Part shown: piece by piece, positions 39,061 through 49,363 of the stretch | Layout: every line of letters begins with the position of its first letter | How positions within the stretch are numbered: position 1 is the first letter of the stretch | Assembly (NCBI GenBank): GCA_009829735.1 | Contig: CM020618.1 | Span: 17,345,346-17,409,345, forward strand | DNA: 64,000 bases | Direction: 5' to 3' | From: Pyropia yezoensis | Taxonomy: Eukaryota; Rhodophyta; Bangiophyceae; Bangiales; Bangiaceae | The notes under the pieces: model-generated | Seen by the model: the letters and a program-made list of their open reading frames with translations, nothing else | The model's database searches: none | What the model was told of the DNA's origin: nothing | Program-made: the position numbers and the translations under genes

Positions 39061-40990
39061 CGCCGCCGGTCACCCGCATTGACGACGTATAAAACGTGGA
39101 GATGAGGTGGACACGTGGGTGACTCCCGATGGCAAACCGTCACTCCTGTCTCCCTTTCCCGTGGATCCTGTGACAGACATCGTGAGCGCTGGGAATCGTT
39201 CCGACTTTGACTCGGATCCATTTGACGAAGAGGTAGAAGCGAGAGGCAACGAGGGCACCACTGTTCAGTTTCGCTATTCGCTTGCCGCCCTAATCGTCCG
39301 GCCTCGCGCGCACACTCTGGCAGTGGCGGCAAGAACGGGGTTATCCGCGGCTTTGGAAGTGGTGGAAGTCCGCTTTGACTCCGCCACCCCCGCTGACCGC
39401 GCTGACTTGCTTATCCAGCTTCAGTCTTGCCTTGAATTTTCGCAGTTTGTCCATGGCCCCGACGTGGTACGGCTGCTCCGCCTGACCACCCGTTCCGGTG
39501 ATGGCGGTGTGACCCGGCGGGTGCTGGCCGAACTGGCCCCCACTAGGCAGCCCTCGTACGCGGGCGGGTTGCTAGAGCTGACGGGCCTGTCATCGGCTGC
39601 AGTGGGAGAAGCCGTCGCCGATGCTGTGTTGGCCTTTTCCGTGGATGCGCTGGCCCCGTCTCTGACAGACGCAGTGACGGCAAGTATCTCGCGAGGCGGA
39701 GCGGTGGGGGTGGATGTGCTGCTTGCTTGCCTGGCGGCCACGACGCCATCGGCCGTGCCGCGACTGCTGACAGCCGCTGCAGGAGCGGTGACGGCGCTGT
39801 TGCGGACCGCGGCAGCAGCGAAGTGGTACCATGGGGGGGACTATCGGGATGCGCTGACCGCCGCGGTGCGTGTGTTGTACGGCTCTTCTGCGGCAGATGC
39901 GCCCGCCGGGAGCGCTGGCGCTGTCGCTGTGAGTGATAGTCGGACGGCTGCTTTGAGGGCTGTGCGGGCGCTCCCTGATGATCTCGGCGTAACGGCCGTG
40001 GAGACGGCGGTGACGGTGGCAGCGGCGGCGGGGCCCGGCACTGCCCTGGCGGGGGTGCCTGCCTTTGGGGCGCTGCTGCGGACGGCCGTTGAGGCCGCCT
40101 TTTCGGGTCGCCACTACGGCGACCGCGGCTGCACCGACGTGGAAATGAGGCTCGCACAGGTGGTCACTGCGACAGGCGTCGGGGTCAAAGCGTTTGCGGC
40201 CGCCGTGTCAGAAGCGGACCGGCAACGTGGCTCTGGTGTGGCGCTCGGGCTCCCCCCCCGCCGTCGGTGCTGGCGGCGGTGCTGGCAGACAAGACCGTCC
40301 GAGCGGCAGGCCGTGGCGGTCACCCCAGCGTCGCACTCGTGCGCGCCCTCGCCACGGCGCGCCTGCGGGCCGTCGGCGGGGACGGCCCTGCCTTTACCTG
40401 CGCAGGTGGGCAATGCCCGCCACATCGCTGCCGTTTGCAGTCAGAAACCACCCGGAGGCAACTCGATTTTTCCGCTCCACCGACGTGACGACCCAGCTGA
40501 CCGGCTTTACCGGGCTGCCAGCCGCTCTCAAGGTGGCCGATGACTTCGGATGCGGCCTGGACGTCGCCAAGGGGTGGTCGGCGATCGCCACCCCGGGCGG
40601 ACGCGGCCGCCACGCGTACGTAGAGTTGAGGAGGACGCGCGACCTCCACGGGGCAGCGGTCAAGGCGGCGTCCGCGGGTCGGGCCGAGGAGGCGAGCCTG
40701 CGACGGCTCCTTGCGGCCCTGACCCAGGAGGAGGATGCCGATGCAGCGGCCGCGAGGTCGGCGGCGGCGGCCCGGCCAAGTGGGGGTGCGGCAGGATACA
40801 GCGCGAGTGCGGCTGAGGTCATTGAGGTGTCAGACGACGGGTCAGACGAGGATACACCAATTCTTGCGGCGGTGGTGGCAGCAGAGACTTTGGCAGCGTC
40901 GGGGGCCGCAAGGGAGCCCCGGGCTCCAGCGGCGAAAAAGACGCTGGCGGGGGCGGCGGGGACGGCTGCAGGTGTGGCCGTATCTGTTGT

Positions 40991-42917
40991 GAGGCGCACT
41001 TGTGGGAAGGAAGCAAGTACTAAGTGCTCCCCTCCCCCTGGAGGAGTCTGGAGGATGGACTTGCCATCCGTCAGGAGTGTGTGTCACACTCTTGCGTCCC
41101 CCGGGCGCTCCAGCCACCCAACCGACGGTGTGCGGCGCTGAAGCGCCGGAGCCGTGACCGCGGCTGGGGGAGGGGTTGGAGGTGGCGGCGGTTACGGCGA
41201 GTGACGCCCACGCCGAGGGTTTGTATGAGGTGACCGCTGCCAGACGGCAGGCGGATGGGGGAGAGCCAACAGCCGTTCGATGAGCGGTTGGCTGGCTCGC
41301 CCCCGTATGTATGCATACTGAGCGGGCGCGCTGATAGCCACAAGCTGGTGTACCATGGCACCACACAGGGGAGGAGCCGTGGGACGGACTGTGGGGGCAG
41401 GGAGGGCCCACTGGGCTGAGCACAGCACGGGCTGAAGCGCCGTGCCGGGAGGTGCGCCTGCGGGAGGGCGGACGCCGCCTGGAGGGACCGTGAGTGGTAT
41501 ATGTAGGCGTGCCGCGTTGGCTAGCCACGCGGATGCGCAGAGGAGGAGAAGTCTTTACCCTTTTGGACGACGACCCCGACACTAACACTGCGGGGCACTT
41601 GGGACGCATACGCGAAGTCGGCGGTGCGGTACACCCACCAAGGCTTCACAACAGTATCACGTGTGATGGCGGCGGCGGCGGCGTCGGCGGCGGCGTCTGC
41701 GGCGGCGGAGGCGGCCACCGCTCGGCCGTTGGACGCGGACACGGCGGTGCCGTCGGCAGCGACAGCAACGGCCAGGCGGCACGGGAGCACCCCCGCGTTG
41801 ACGACGACTTCGACGGCTGTGCCGGAGGGCCGAGTCATCCTCCGCCCGGCGGCAACGACAGCGACTGCACCGCCTGCAGACGGCGGGGGAACCCCACGGT
41901 TACCCATGTCTGCCTGCGCGATAGGGGCCACGGCCGCCCCCCAGGCGGCGGCGCCGGCGGCATGGCCAGATGGGGGCGATGCCACGGCGCCCTCGGCCAC
42001 GTATGTTAGAGAAGACGCAGGCGATGCGATGGCCGCGGAGGGCCCGCGGCAGAGCGACAGCGCGGTCCCCCTGGTGGTTGTGGTGAAGGCCGCGGCGGCG
42101 GCGGCGGCGGTGGTGGTGACCGAGACGGCGGACGCTGTTGCGCCGGCAGCTCCCCGGCCACGAGACGACGAGCTACTATGCCGGCAGCGACGGCGGCCGA
42201 CGGCAGTAGAGGCGCGGTGGTGCTAACGGCTGCGTCGTTGGCAGTATCGGAGGCAGCAGCGGCAGAGGGTGCTGCGGCGGCCTCTTTGCTCGCCCAAGCC
42301 ACCGAGGCTGCCACCGAGGCAGCTCCCACAGCAGAAGACAAGGTCGCCTGCGCCGCAGACGCCGAGGCCTCCCCCAATGAAGACGCCGAGGCCGCCCCAG
42401 CTGCAGACATCGAGGCCGTCCCTGTCTGCCCCTGGCGTGCGCGTGTCGGGCTACGCCCGGGCCACCGCCTATCGCCGCGGGGACGCCTACCTGGTCGACC
42501 GCCTCTTGGCGCACGTGAAGGCCAATGGCGGCGTGTCGACTGTGTTGGGGGGTGTGGGACGTGGTGCTGGACAAGGCGTTGTGGGGGGTCAAGCAGGTGG
42601 ACTTCACTCTCTTTGCGAGAGGTCGGACCGACCTGTGCCTGCCGCTGGTGCGCATGGCGGTTGCGCACGGCGGCCGACCCGCCATCACCCTTGCGAGCGG
42701 GGCAGGTTTGCGTCCGACGATATCTACCCGACCGCCAGCCTGTCCAGACTGAGATAGACTAACCGGAGGAGTGGGAGGCGGCGTATGCCGCAGCCGTGCC
42801 GCGACCGGCCGACATGGCCGTTGCGGTGAATGCGGCCGGCACTCATGACCGATACGGTGTCGAAAAGGGGTGTCTGTTTCCCCTCAGTACTGCTGAGCGC
42901 CAGGACGACGCCGCAGA
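40991..42917. other. low-complexity GC-rich region, no confident gene
   Basis: Ala/Thr-rich frames at 41624-42226 and 42178-42760 come from GCG/GCC triplets. A short stretch near 42540-42700 (WDVVLDKALWGVKQVDF, RTDLCLPLVRMAVAHGG) looks more protein-like and could belong with the ankyrin-like frame downstream, but frames do not join. Confidence 0.4.
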
Positions 42918-43334
42918 ATGGCGGCGGCTGCTGCCGCCGGCGCTGCAGCAAACACTGTTGTAACCACTAGCAGCACGTCCCTATCGCTCGCTGTTTCTTC
43001 CCCGTTGTCCATTGGCTTTGTGGCCGACCTGCTTGGCGCCCCCGCAGACCCGCCCCGCCGCCGGGCGGCGGTGGACGCGGCGTCCGTGTCTCGGGAGCCC
43101 CCGCTGATGGGGGCGCTGCGCGCGGGCCACTGGGCGGCGGCGGCCGCCCTCGTCGACGTGGACGCCGCCGTCTTTTCCAAGACGCCAACCGTGGTTCGGG
43201 AGCACACCTCCCCGTTTGCTGACCCCGACACAGGACCGCAGACGCCGGCGGGGCTAGCCTCCCGTGCGGGGCAGGCGGCGCTCATCGACGCCATTACACG
43301 GCGGAGGATGGAGGTGGCTGAGGCGTCGTCGTAA
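42918..43334 (+). CDS. short frame with ankyrin-like segments, uncertain
   Basis: The 138-residue frame contains PLMGALRAGHWAAAAALVDV and TPAGLASRAGQAALIDAI, which resemble the TPL-x-AA-x-G-H helices of ankyrin repeats. The N-terminal half is Ala-rich and then unremarkable (SIGFVADLLGAPADPPRR). It may be the last exon of a decayed ankyrin protein, with related bits at 42540-42700. No start can be defended with confidence. Confidence 0.3.
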   Translation: MAAAAAAGAAANTVVTTSSTSLSLAVSSPLSIGFVADLLGAPADPPRRRAAVDAASVSREPPLMGALRAGHWAAAAALVDVDAAVFSKTPTVVREHTSPFADPDTGPQTPAGLASRAGQAALIDAITRRRMEVAEASS

Positions 43335-44161
43335 CCCTAACCTCAGATGGACGGTGAGCGGCAGTACTCTGGCTCGTCTTTTTTCTTTTCTTCTGCAGCC
43401 TACAAAGCCTTGATCACGACGCGTCTGTTGCATACAACCTTCAGTGGTACCTATGGGCACAGTGCCCAATGAGCGAAATCGTTTCGCAACCTCCCAAACT
43501 GCGTCACTTATGTAGAGGTGTTCGTTGTCTCTCGGGGGTAAACAGAGCAGTTCTTTACCAAAACGTCAATGTTCACCAGAGCAGGCACGAATGTCAGTCT
43601 CACCCGCTCATCGCTTTCCCCCGCCCAGAGCTGTCAGCAGCAGGAACCCCCCCTCAGGCTCTCTCCCGAGCACGACGACAGAGGGCCATGCGGTTCACAC
43701 CCCCTCGGCCGCGCTAGTCGTGTTCGCGCTGCGGGGTGGGTGCGTCAAGGCCCAGCCAGGCGCCGTGTGTCGTCTACGTCGGCCGCGGCTCCCACCCCAC
43801 CCCTCCCCCCCGGTCCGGCGTCTGGCTCGTCGCGCCCGGCGCGGCGGGCGCCAGCCGCAGGTCAACTGCTCCCCTCCCCTCCCCCCAACCCGCGGCGGTG
43901 GGTCCACCCGCGCATTCGCGCGGGAGCGGGCAGCGCGGCTCGGCCGGTCGACAGGCACACGCTCTGCCGTCGGCAGGGCGGCCGGTCGGCTTCCCCCCCC
44001 CCCTTTTCCCTCTCGACTCGTCGGCCTTATCCCCGGTTTCCCTTTGTTCCTTCGTTTGACACTTCCCCCTCTCTCTCCTTTCTTGCCCCCCCGCTCCTGC
44101 CATCCTTGCTATTGGTGTGCCCTCGCGCGGGCGGGCGGGCGGCGGCGGCGGGGGCGGCACC
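43335..44161. other. intergenic DNA upstream of the enolase-like gene
   Basis: No gene seen. The last 400 bp are C/T-rich, as in the leaders of other genes in this window, and should contain the promoter and 5' UTR. Confidence 0.4.
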
Positions 44162-45541
44162 ATGTCGCGCATCCAAGAACTGCACGCGCGGCAGATCTTG
44201 GACGCCCGCGGCGACCCGACGCTGGAGGTGACGGTCTCGACCGCCGACGGCGACTTTACCGCCGCCGTCCCGTGTGGCTTCCGTGCGGAGACCGCCGACG
44301 GCACTCGCCGGGATGGAGATGAGGACAAGTACGGCGGCCGTGGCGTCGCGTCGGCGGTGGAGCGAGTGAACCTAGAGCTGTCGGACGCGGTGGTGGGGAT
44401 GGACCCCACTGACCAGGAGGGGATTGACCAGGCCATGGCCGACGCCGAGGCCGACGATGGGGGCCAGCCAGGCCGCCGGCCGCTCGGCACCAACTCCCTG
44501 CTCGGCGTGTCGATGGCCGTGTGCCGGGCGGGTGCGGCCAAGAAGGGCATCCCGCTGTACAAGCACATCAATGCGCTGGCCGGCAACCCGACGATGCTCC
44601 TCCCGTGTCCCGCGTTTGCCATGATCCAGGGGGGGCTCGGCCTGGGGGGCATGCCCTTTCGGGAGCTTCTCGTCCTGCCCACTGGCGCTGAGTCGTACGC
44701 CGAGGCCCTCCGCATGGGCACCGAGGTGTACGCCAAGCTCAAGGTGCTGGTGACGGATAAGTATGGCGCCGCGGCCACGACGGTGGGTGACGAGGGCGGC
44801 CTTTCCCCGCCGGGGCTGTCCAAAGTCTCAGAGGGCCTGGCGCTGCTGCAAGAGGCCATTACCGCTGCCGGCCACTCGACCGACGTGGTGCAGCTGGCTG
44901 TCGACGCGGGCGCGTCGGACCTGTTCCGCCGCACCGACGGGGGCGGCTACAACCTGGACCGGTTCTTGCGGAAAAGCAAGCGCAACACTGGCACGGGCGA
45001 CGGGGTCAAGACGACGGAGGAGCTGTCCACGCTGTACAAGCAGCTGGCTGCCGAATTTGGGGTGGTCTCCTTTGAGGACCCCTTTTACAAGGGAGACTGG
45101 GAAGGCCACGCCGCGCTCGTTGGCGCGCTGGGCGAGATGGTTCAGATTGTGGGCGACGACCTGCTCGTCTCCAATGCGGAGAAGGTGGAGGAGGCCATCC
45201 AGCAGGACGCAGTCAATGGGCTGTGCCTGGAGCTCGGCCGTGCCCCCACCGTGTCGGTGGCGATTGAGCTCAACAACCAGGCGCGCAACGCTGGGTTTGG
45301 GGTGGTCGTCGCGGGCCGGTCGGGTGAGACGGGCGACACCTTCCTCGCCGACTTCGCGGTCGGCCTCGGCACGGGGCAGATCAAAGCGGGGGCCCCCGCC
45401 CGTGGGGAGCGGGTCGCCAAGTACAACCAGCTGCTGCGGATTGAGGAGGACCTAGGCGATCGTGCCAACTATGCGGGGGAGTACTGGCGCGACCCGTGGC
45501 TGCTGCAGCCGCTGGCGCGGGCGCGCTCCATGAATGTGTGA
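44162..45541 (+). CDS. enolase-like protein lacking key active-site residues
   Basis: The single-exon protein (459 residues) aligns end to end with enolase, the glycolytic 2-phosphoglycerate dehydratase. The start is the ATG after GGCACC (MSRIQELHARQILDARGD). Retained are E168 (FRELLVLP), E211 (VGDEGG), the three Mg ligands D248, E305 and D332 (VDAGAS, FEDPF, GDDLL), the Arg-Ser of GRSGET and the Lys of GQIKAG. Lost are the mobile-loop GASTG (here CGFRAETADG), the SHAG histidine 159 (here Leu), the catalytic base Lys345 (Glu357 in LCLELGR) and His373 (Gly385). Metal binding may persist but normal catalysis should not. The frame is intact and well conserved elsewhere, so this looks like a maintained pseudoenzyme, not decay. 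Confidence 0.92.
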   Translation: MSRIQELHARQILDARGDPTLEVTVSTADGDFTAAVPCGFRAETADGTRRDGDEDKYGGRGVASAVERVNLELSDAVVGMDPTDQEGIDQAMADAEADDGGQPGRRPLGTNSLLGVSMAVCRAGAAKKGIPLYKHINALAGNPTMLLPCPAFAMIQGGLGLGGMPFRELLVLPTGAESYAEALRMGTEVYAKLKVLVTDKYGAAATTVGDEGGLSPPGLSKVSEGLALLQEAITAAGHSTDVVQLAVDAGASDLFRRTDGGGYNLDRFLRKSKRNTGTGDGVKTTEELSTLYKQLAAEFGVVSFEDPFYKGDWEGHAALVGALGEMVQIVGDDLLVSNAEKVEEAIQQDAVNGLCLELGRAPTVSVAIELNNQARNAGFGVVVAGRSGETGDTFLADFAVGLGTGQIKAGAPARGERVAKYNQLLRIEEDLGDRANYAGEYWRDPWLLQPLARARSMNV

Positions 45542-45891
45542 GCGGGGAACAGGGGCGGGCCGGGGAACGCGGGGGCCGTAAATATGCCGGCGAGGTGGGC
45601 ACCTGTCTCTGGTTCTGTGTGTTCTCCTGTTGACCGAACACCAAGCGTGCACAGGTTGACACACCCGTTGAATGTGCAGACGCGGGGGCCACCAGAACGG
45701 CCGCAGTGGCGTTGGCTGCGGCGTCGTCGCTTTGGCCTGCTCCGGCCACAGGGGCACACAACAGGATGGTGCCAGCTTGTGTACAGATGTCTAGACGACC
45801 AAAAACAGTTGGCGGCTGCGCTCCTGTCCGTCCGCGTCCTCCAATCAGCCACCCTTCCCCCCCTCCCAGCCTCACCCCCCCGCTCCCGCCA
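45542..45891. other. convergent gap between the enolase-like and COG7 genes
   Basis: The 350 bp hold the two 3' ends. No gene or repeat noted. Confidence 0.4.
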
Positions 45892-48800
45892 TCAAAGGTC
45901 GACGTGCAGCCCCCGCACGGCCGCCACCCGACGCCCCAGCTTCTTGCGCTCCTGCTCAACAAGCTCGCCCCCCGCCCCCGCCCCCCCACCAGTCTCCTCC
46001 ACCGCCGCCCGGATGGCGTCAGGGGCGGGCTCCACCTCGAGCAGCCGCCGAGCCAGCGCCAGCGCCGGCACGGGCGTGACGCCCAGCGCAGCCGCGACGG
46101 TCATGACATACTCCACGTCCGTGGCGAGCTGCGCCGCCCCGCCAGGCGTCAGCCGCGGGATGCCACACAGGCGTTCCACGTAGAGGGCCATGGTGCCCCC
46201 CGCGACGGCGGCCATCCAACGCGCCGCCCAGCTGCCGTCGTCGTCGTCGGCCTGCGAGGGGGGGGCACCCGCCGCATCGCCGCCAACGTACACGGTCGGC
46301 ACCGTCACCGCCCACGGGACGGCGTACGGGGTGTCGGGGGCGTCGGGCACCCACGGCTCCAGCTGCTGTGGCAGCGTCATGAGGTGCTCCGCAACCTCCG
46401 TGGCGTAGGCCAGGGGGGAGTGGGAGAAGCCGCCGCCGCCGTCACCACCGTCACCACCGTCGCCGCCGTCGGCGTCCACATCCGCCCCCGTACCGCCCCC
46501 TCCCCCGCCACCACCTGCGCTCCCGCCGCCGCCTCCAGCGCTGCCGCTACCAACACCACCGCCACCACCGTCGGGGTCGGCATCCCCCCCCGAAGCCCGC
46601 CACACGCTCATGATTGGCAGAGCATCCAGCCGCGGTCGCACGCCCGCCATCATGGCGTCATAGACGCGGTGCTGGATCAGCCGCAGCGCTGGTGCCCAGT
46701 CGCCCGCTGGCACGTCAGCCACCGCCGCGGGCGCCGCGGACAGGTCGTCAACTAGCCGCCGCCGCCGCGCGGGCGTCACCACCAGCGCCCACAGCACCGC
46801 CCCGTCCGCGGCGCACGGTGCGGCCGCAAAGACCATCGCCTTGACCGCTGCCGACGCGTCGGCCGCCGCGGCGGCGCGCTGCAGCAGCGGCGCGGCGGCG
46901 GTCACGTGCGACGCGGCGGTCGCGGCGGCTAGGTCGTCCCACTCCCGCGCCAACGACGACAAAGCGCGAAGAAGGCGGAGGGCGGCCGACAGGGCGGGCC
47001 AACCGGCGCCGGCGCCGCCAACGCCCCCCGCCGCCACCGCCGTCGCGTCCGAGGCGCTCGCAGCCCCGCCCGCCCCGTGACTCGCAGTGGCAAAGCGACG
47101 GCTCGCCACGGCCGCCAACATCCCCGTCGTGGCGCGCCACCCACCATAGCCAGCGCCGCGGCCCATGTCCCGCACCCGGTCAGCGGCAGCCGCAGCGAGC
47201 GACAGCAGCGGCGCGCCCGCCATTTCCACAGCCCTCGCCACGTCGCCGGCTCCCCCGGTCGTGGCCGACGAGGCGTCGGCGGCGGCAGCCGCCGCTGATG
47301 CCGCCGCGGACGCCCCCGACCGAGCAGCAGCGGCCTCAACGGTGGCGCCTGTGTCCAGCAGCAGCTCTGACGGCCACAGTGCCGCCGTCAAGGCACACTC
47401 CACCGCCTCATAGTCCACAGTGTGGAGAGCAGCCGGCGGTGGGGATGAGCCGCCCCCCGCGTGCGCCGCCGCTACCCCACCATCCCCCCCTGCGTCAGTG
47501 ACGGATGGGTCCACCGGGGTCACTCCCGCCGCCACCCCCGCCGACGCTGCTGTTGCCGCGGCCCCATCGGCCACGACAGCGGCAGCAGTGGCCTCCAGCT
47601 CGGCGAGCCCCCCGTCTTCTGACGCCCGGTTCCACACTTCCACCTGGCAGGAGGGGAGGTCCAGGTCGCTGTGCCCCCCCGCCGTCTGGAGGAGCAGCCG
47701 CGCCAGGCGTGCTGCAAACGCCTGCGACAGGCCCGCAGAGGCGTAGAGCGCGTCGACGGCGGCCGCGGCGGCCGTCGCCGCGTCGGCATCGTCGCCATGG
47801 TGCTCCACGGCCTCCCGCTCCACGGCCGCCGACGAGACGAGCGCCGGCTCGCCCAGGGCGGCCAGCGCCGCTGCCACCGCCCGCGGGAGGAGCGTGCCGG
47901 CAATGTCGGGGAGGACGGCGGTGAGCCAGGCCGCCTCAGAGGTGAGGGCGGCGGTGAAGGCGTCGTAAAACGCGCCCAGCCGCACCACCCCGTCGGGGGT
48001 GGTGAGGTCCGCCACCCGCCGGGGCGGGGGGGAGCCAGGGCGGCCACCACCAGCACCGTCGCTGCCGTCGGCGGTGTCGCCGCCGCCCACCGTCGCCCCC
48101 CCCTCACCCGCGCCACCGCCACCGTCAAGACGGCCGGCGACGGCACCCGGCGCAGCCCTCCCCCCACCCCCACCGTTGCCGCCGTCGGTGGCCTGGCCGT
48201 CGGGCGCCCCCGCCCCCCCCCGCCCCAGCAGCGGCGCCGTCCACGCGTCTGCCCACAGCCGCCGGAGCGCCGTCGCGGCGGCGCCGACATAGTACTTGAA
48301 GAAGGCATCTTGCCGTCCCGCGCGGACAAAGACGGCCCGCGCGGCCGCGAGGCCCTCCGCGTCGCGCGCTGCAACGGCAGCCGACACGCGCGGCGCGGCG
48401 GCCGCGTCAAGCCGCCCGTCGGCGGCGGCGAGCGCCGACCGGGCGGCGGCCAGCTCGGCCACGCCCCCCAGCGGCGCCAGCGCCGACCGGAGGGCGGCGA
48501 GCGCGTCGGCCGCCGCGGGCAGGGCGCCCGCCGCCGCCCCTTCGGCGGCGGCCGCGGCCAGCAGGGTGTCTGCCCGTGCCGACAGACGCTCCGCATCGGC
48601 GGCGGCGCGGAGGAGGCCCCGCGCCGCCTCGACGCGCCGCACCACCCCGTCGGCGGCGGCAATGGTGGCCACCGACGACGCCACCCCCGCCTCCACCCCC
48701 GCCACCCGCTGCGTCACGCCCGCCACAGAGGAGCGGAGGGCGGTCGCACGGCGGCGGACCACCTCGGTCGCCCGCACCGCCGCGGGTACGGCGGCAATGC

Positions 48801-49035
48801 CGTCGGCGAGCGCCGCCTCCAGCTCCCCGTGCGCCGTGGCGGCCGCGTCGGTGAGGGCGCCGGCGAGGCGCGCCGTCGCGGCGGGGGTGGCCGCCGCCGG
48901 CGACGGCAGCGTGTCGTTCAGCCACGCGACGACGCTAAAGGCGGGGCGCGAAAAGGCCGACACGTCGAGGCGCGGGGCGGGGGTGGGGGGGGGGTGGTGG
49001 GCGGGGGGGCGCGCCGACAGACGGCCGGCCGCCAT
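45892..49035 (-). CDS. COG7: conserved oligomeric Golgi complex subunit 7
   Basis: This is a tethering-complex subunit of the Golgi (lobe B), needed for retrograde vesicle traffic and glycosylation. The chosen ATG (49035) gives MAAGRLSARPP and, soon after, FSVVAWLNDTLPS, which corresponds to the FDVKEWIN-type start of COG7. A long Ala-rich coiled-coil region follows, with FYDAFTAALTSEAAWL near 350. The C-terminus is the clearest match: SPLAYATEVAEHLMTLPQQL, EPWVPD, SWAARWMAAVAGGTMALYVE, IPRLTPGGAAQLATDVEYVM and LGVTPVPAL. The protein (1,047 residues) is longer than animal COG7 (770) because of Gly/Ala/Asp inserts such as the one around 46430-46580. Intron-free, convergent with the enolase-like gene. 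Confidence 0.85.
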   Translation of the reverse strand: MAAGRLSARPPAHHPPPTPAPRLDVSAFSRPAFSVVAWLNDTLPSPAAATPAATARLAGALTDAAATAHGELEAALADGIAAVPAAVRATEVVRRRATALRSSVAGVTQRVAGVEAGVASSVATIAAADGVVRRVEAARGLLRAAADAERLSARADTLLAAAAAEGAAAGALPAAADALAALRSALAPLGGVAELAAARSALAAADGRLDAAAAPRVSAAVAARDAEGLAAARAVFVRAGRQDAFFKYYVGAAATALRRLWADAWTAPLLGRGGAGAPDGQATDGGNGGGGGRAAPGAVAGRLDGGGGAGEGGATVGGGDTADGSDGAGGGRPGSPPPRRVADLTTPDGVVRLGAFYDAFTAALTSEAAWLTAVLPDIAGTLLPRAVAAALAALGEPALVSSAAVEREAVEHHGDDADAATAAAAAVDALYASAGLSQAFAARLARLLLQTAGGHSDLDLPSCQVEVWNRASEDGGLAELEATAAAVVADGAAATAASAGVAAGVTPVDPSVTDAGGDGGVAAAHAGGGSSPPPAALHTVDYEAVECALTAALWPSELLLDTGATVEAAAARSGASAAASAAAAAADASSATTGGAGDVARAVEMAGAPLLSLAAAAADRVRDMGRGAGYGGWRATTGMLAAVASRRFATASHGAGGAASASDATAVAAGGVGGAGAGWPALSAALRLLRALSSLAREWDDLAAATAASHVTAAAPLLQRAAAAADASAAVKAMVFAAAPCAADGAVLWALVVTPARRRRLVDDLSAAPAAVADVPAGDWAPALRLIQHRVYDAMMAGVRPRLDALPIMSVWRASGGDADPDGGGGGVGSGSAGGGGGSAGGGGGGGGTGADVDADGGDGGDGGDGGGGFSHSPLAYATEVAEHLMTLPQQLEPWVPDAPDTPYAVPWAVTVPTVYVGGDAAGAPPSQADDDDGSWAARWMAAVAGGTMALYVERLCGIPRLTPGGAAQLATDVEYVMTVAAALGVTPVPALALARRLLEVEPAPDAIRAAVEETGGGAGAGGELVEQERKKLGRRVAAVRGLHVDL

Positions 49036-49363
49036 GGCCACCCACCGCCGCCAGGGCAAGGCACCCCCGCACCGCTTCGATGGGCAAAAAGGGATGGACG
49101 GCAAGGAGCGACGCGGAGCAAGGGGGCTTGGGGGGGAGGACGTGGGCGGGCAGGAGGGCGAGAGGGTGCTGGGGCGCCTCGGGGATGGGCACCCATCCAA
49201 TGCGGCTGCCCCGACTGCCACCCGATCCAAGCCACCGTTAAGCCTGGCTTGCAGTGGACTGCCCGTGACCTTTGAAAAAACGCAGACACGTGGAATTAGT
49301 AGCGTCCAGGTTTGGACGCTCACGAAGGGAGGGAAGCACACCGAACCAATCGTATGTACCGTA

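Larger units (their letters stand above)
38022..39106 (+). other. 1,085-bp segment interrupting the oxygenase gene (intron or insertion)
   Basis: The 8-bp sequence GAGGTGGA occurs at 38019-38026 and 39104-39111. Removing 38022-39106 leaves GAG|GTG and joins DEDGE to VDTWVTPDG in frame. The segment starts GT and ends AG. It contains a 17-bp minisatellite and degenerate WD40 repeats, neither related to the oxygenase. It is either an insertion with an 8-bp target duplication or an intron that arose through an AGGT-containing duplication. Confidence 0.65.
36984..40990 (+). pseudogene. 2OG-Fe(II) oxygenase-family gene, decayed
   Basis: Pieces of one large 2-oxoglutarate/iron oxygenase-like protein can be followed across frames: FPYPSLTV...ADTVVDPAVRV (37060-37200), LDKLALYETGGF (37340), then after a shift GMVGTLVLQLLV and GGVLSVKHAGE (37395-37480), HKLRPVTAGARLCLLYNLV (second His and Arg, 37590), VHKYTAGRLSMKALK (37800), and after another shift AVLEMRLAVLHKQVSG (37900). 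Beyond an inserted segment it resumes with VDTWVTPDG and GNEGTTVQFRYSLAALIV (39107-39290), then shifts near 40255 and 40410 before NHPEATRFFRSTDV...RGRHAYVELRRT (40450-40640). The metal-binding His-x-Asp expected after GGF is destroyed by an indel near 37380. At least four frameshifts argue for a pseudogene; an error-rich assembly is the alternative. Confidence 0.7.

Noticed and set aside
43334-43346. A second telomere-like match (AACCCTAACC)
   Set aside because: Less than two units; expected by chance and not an array.
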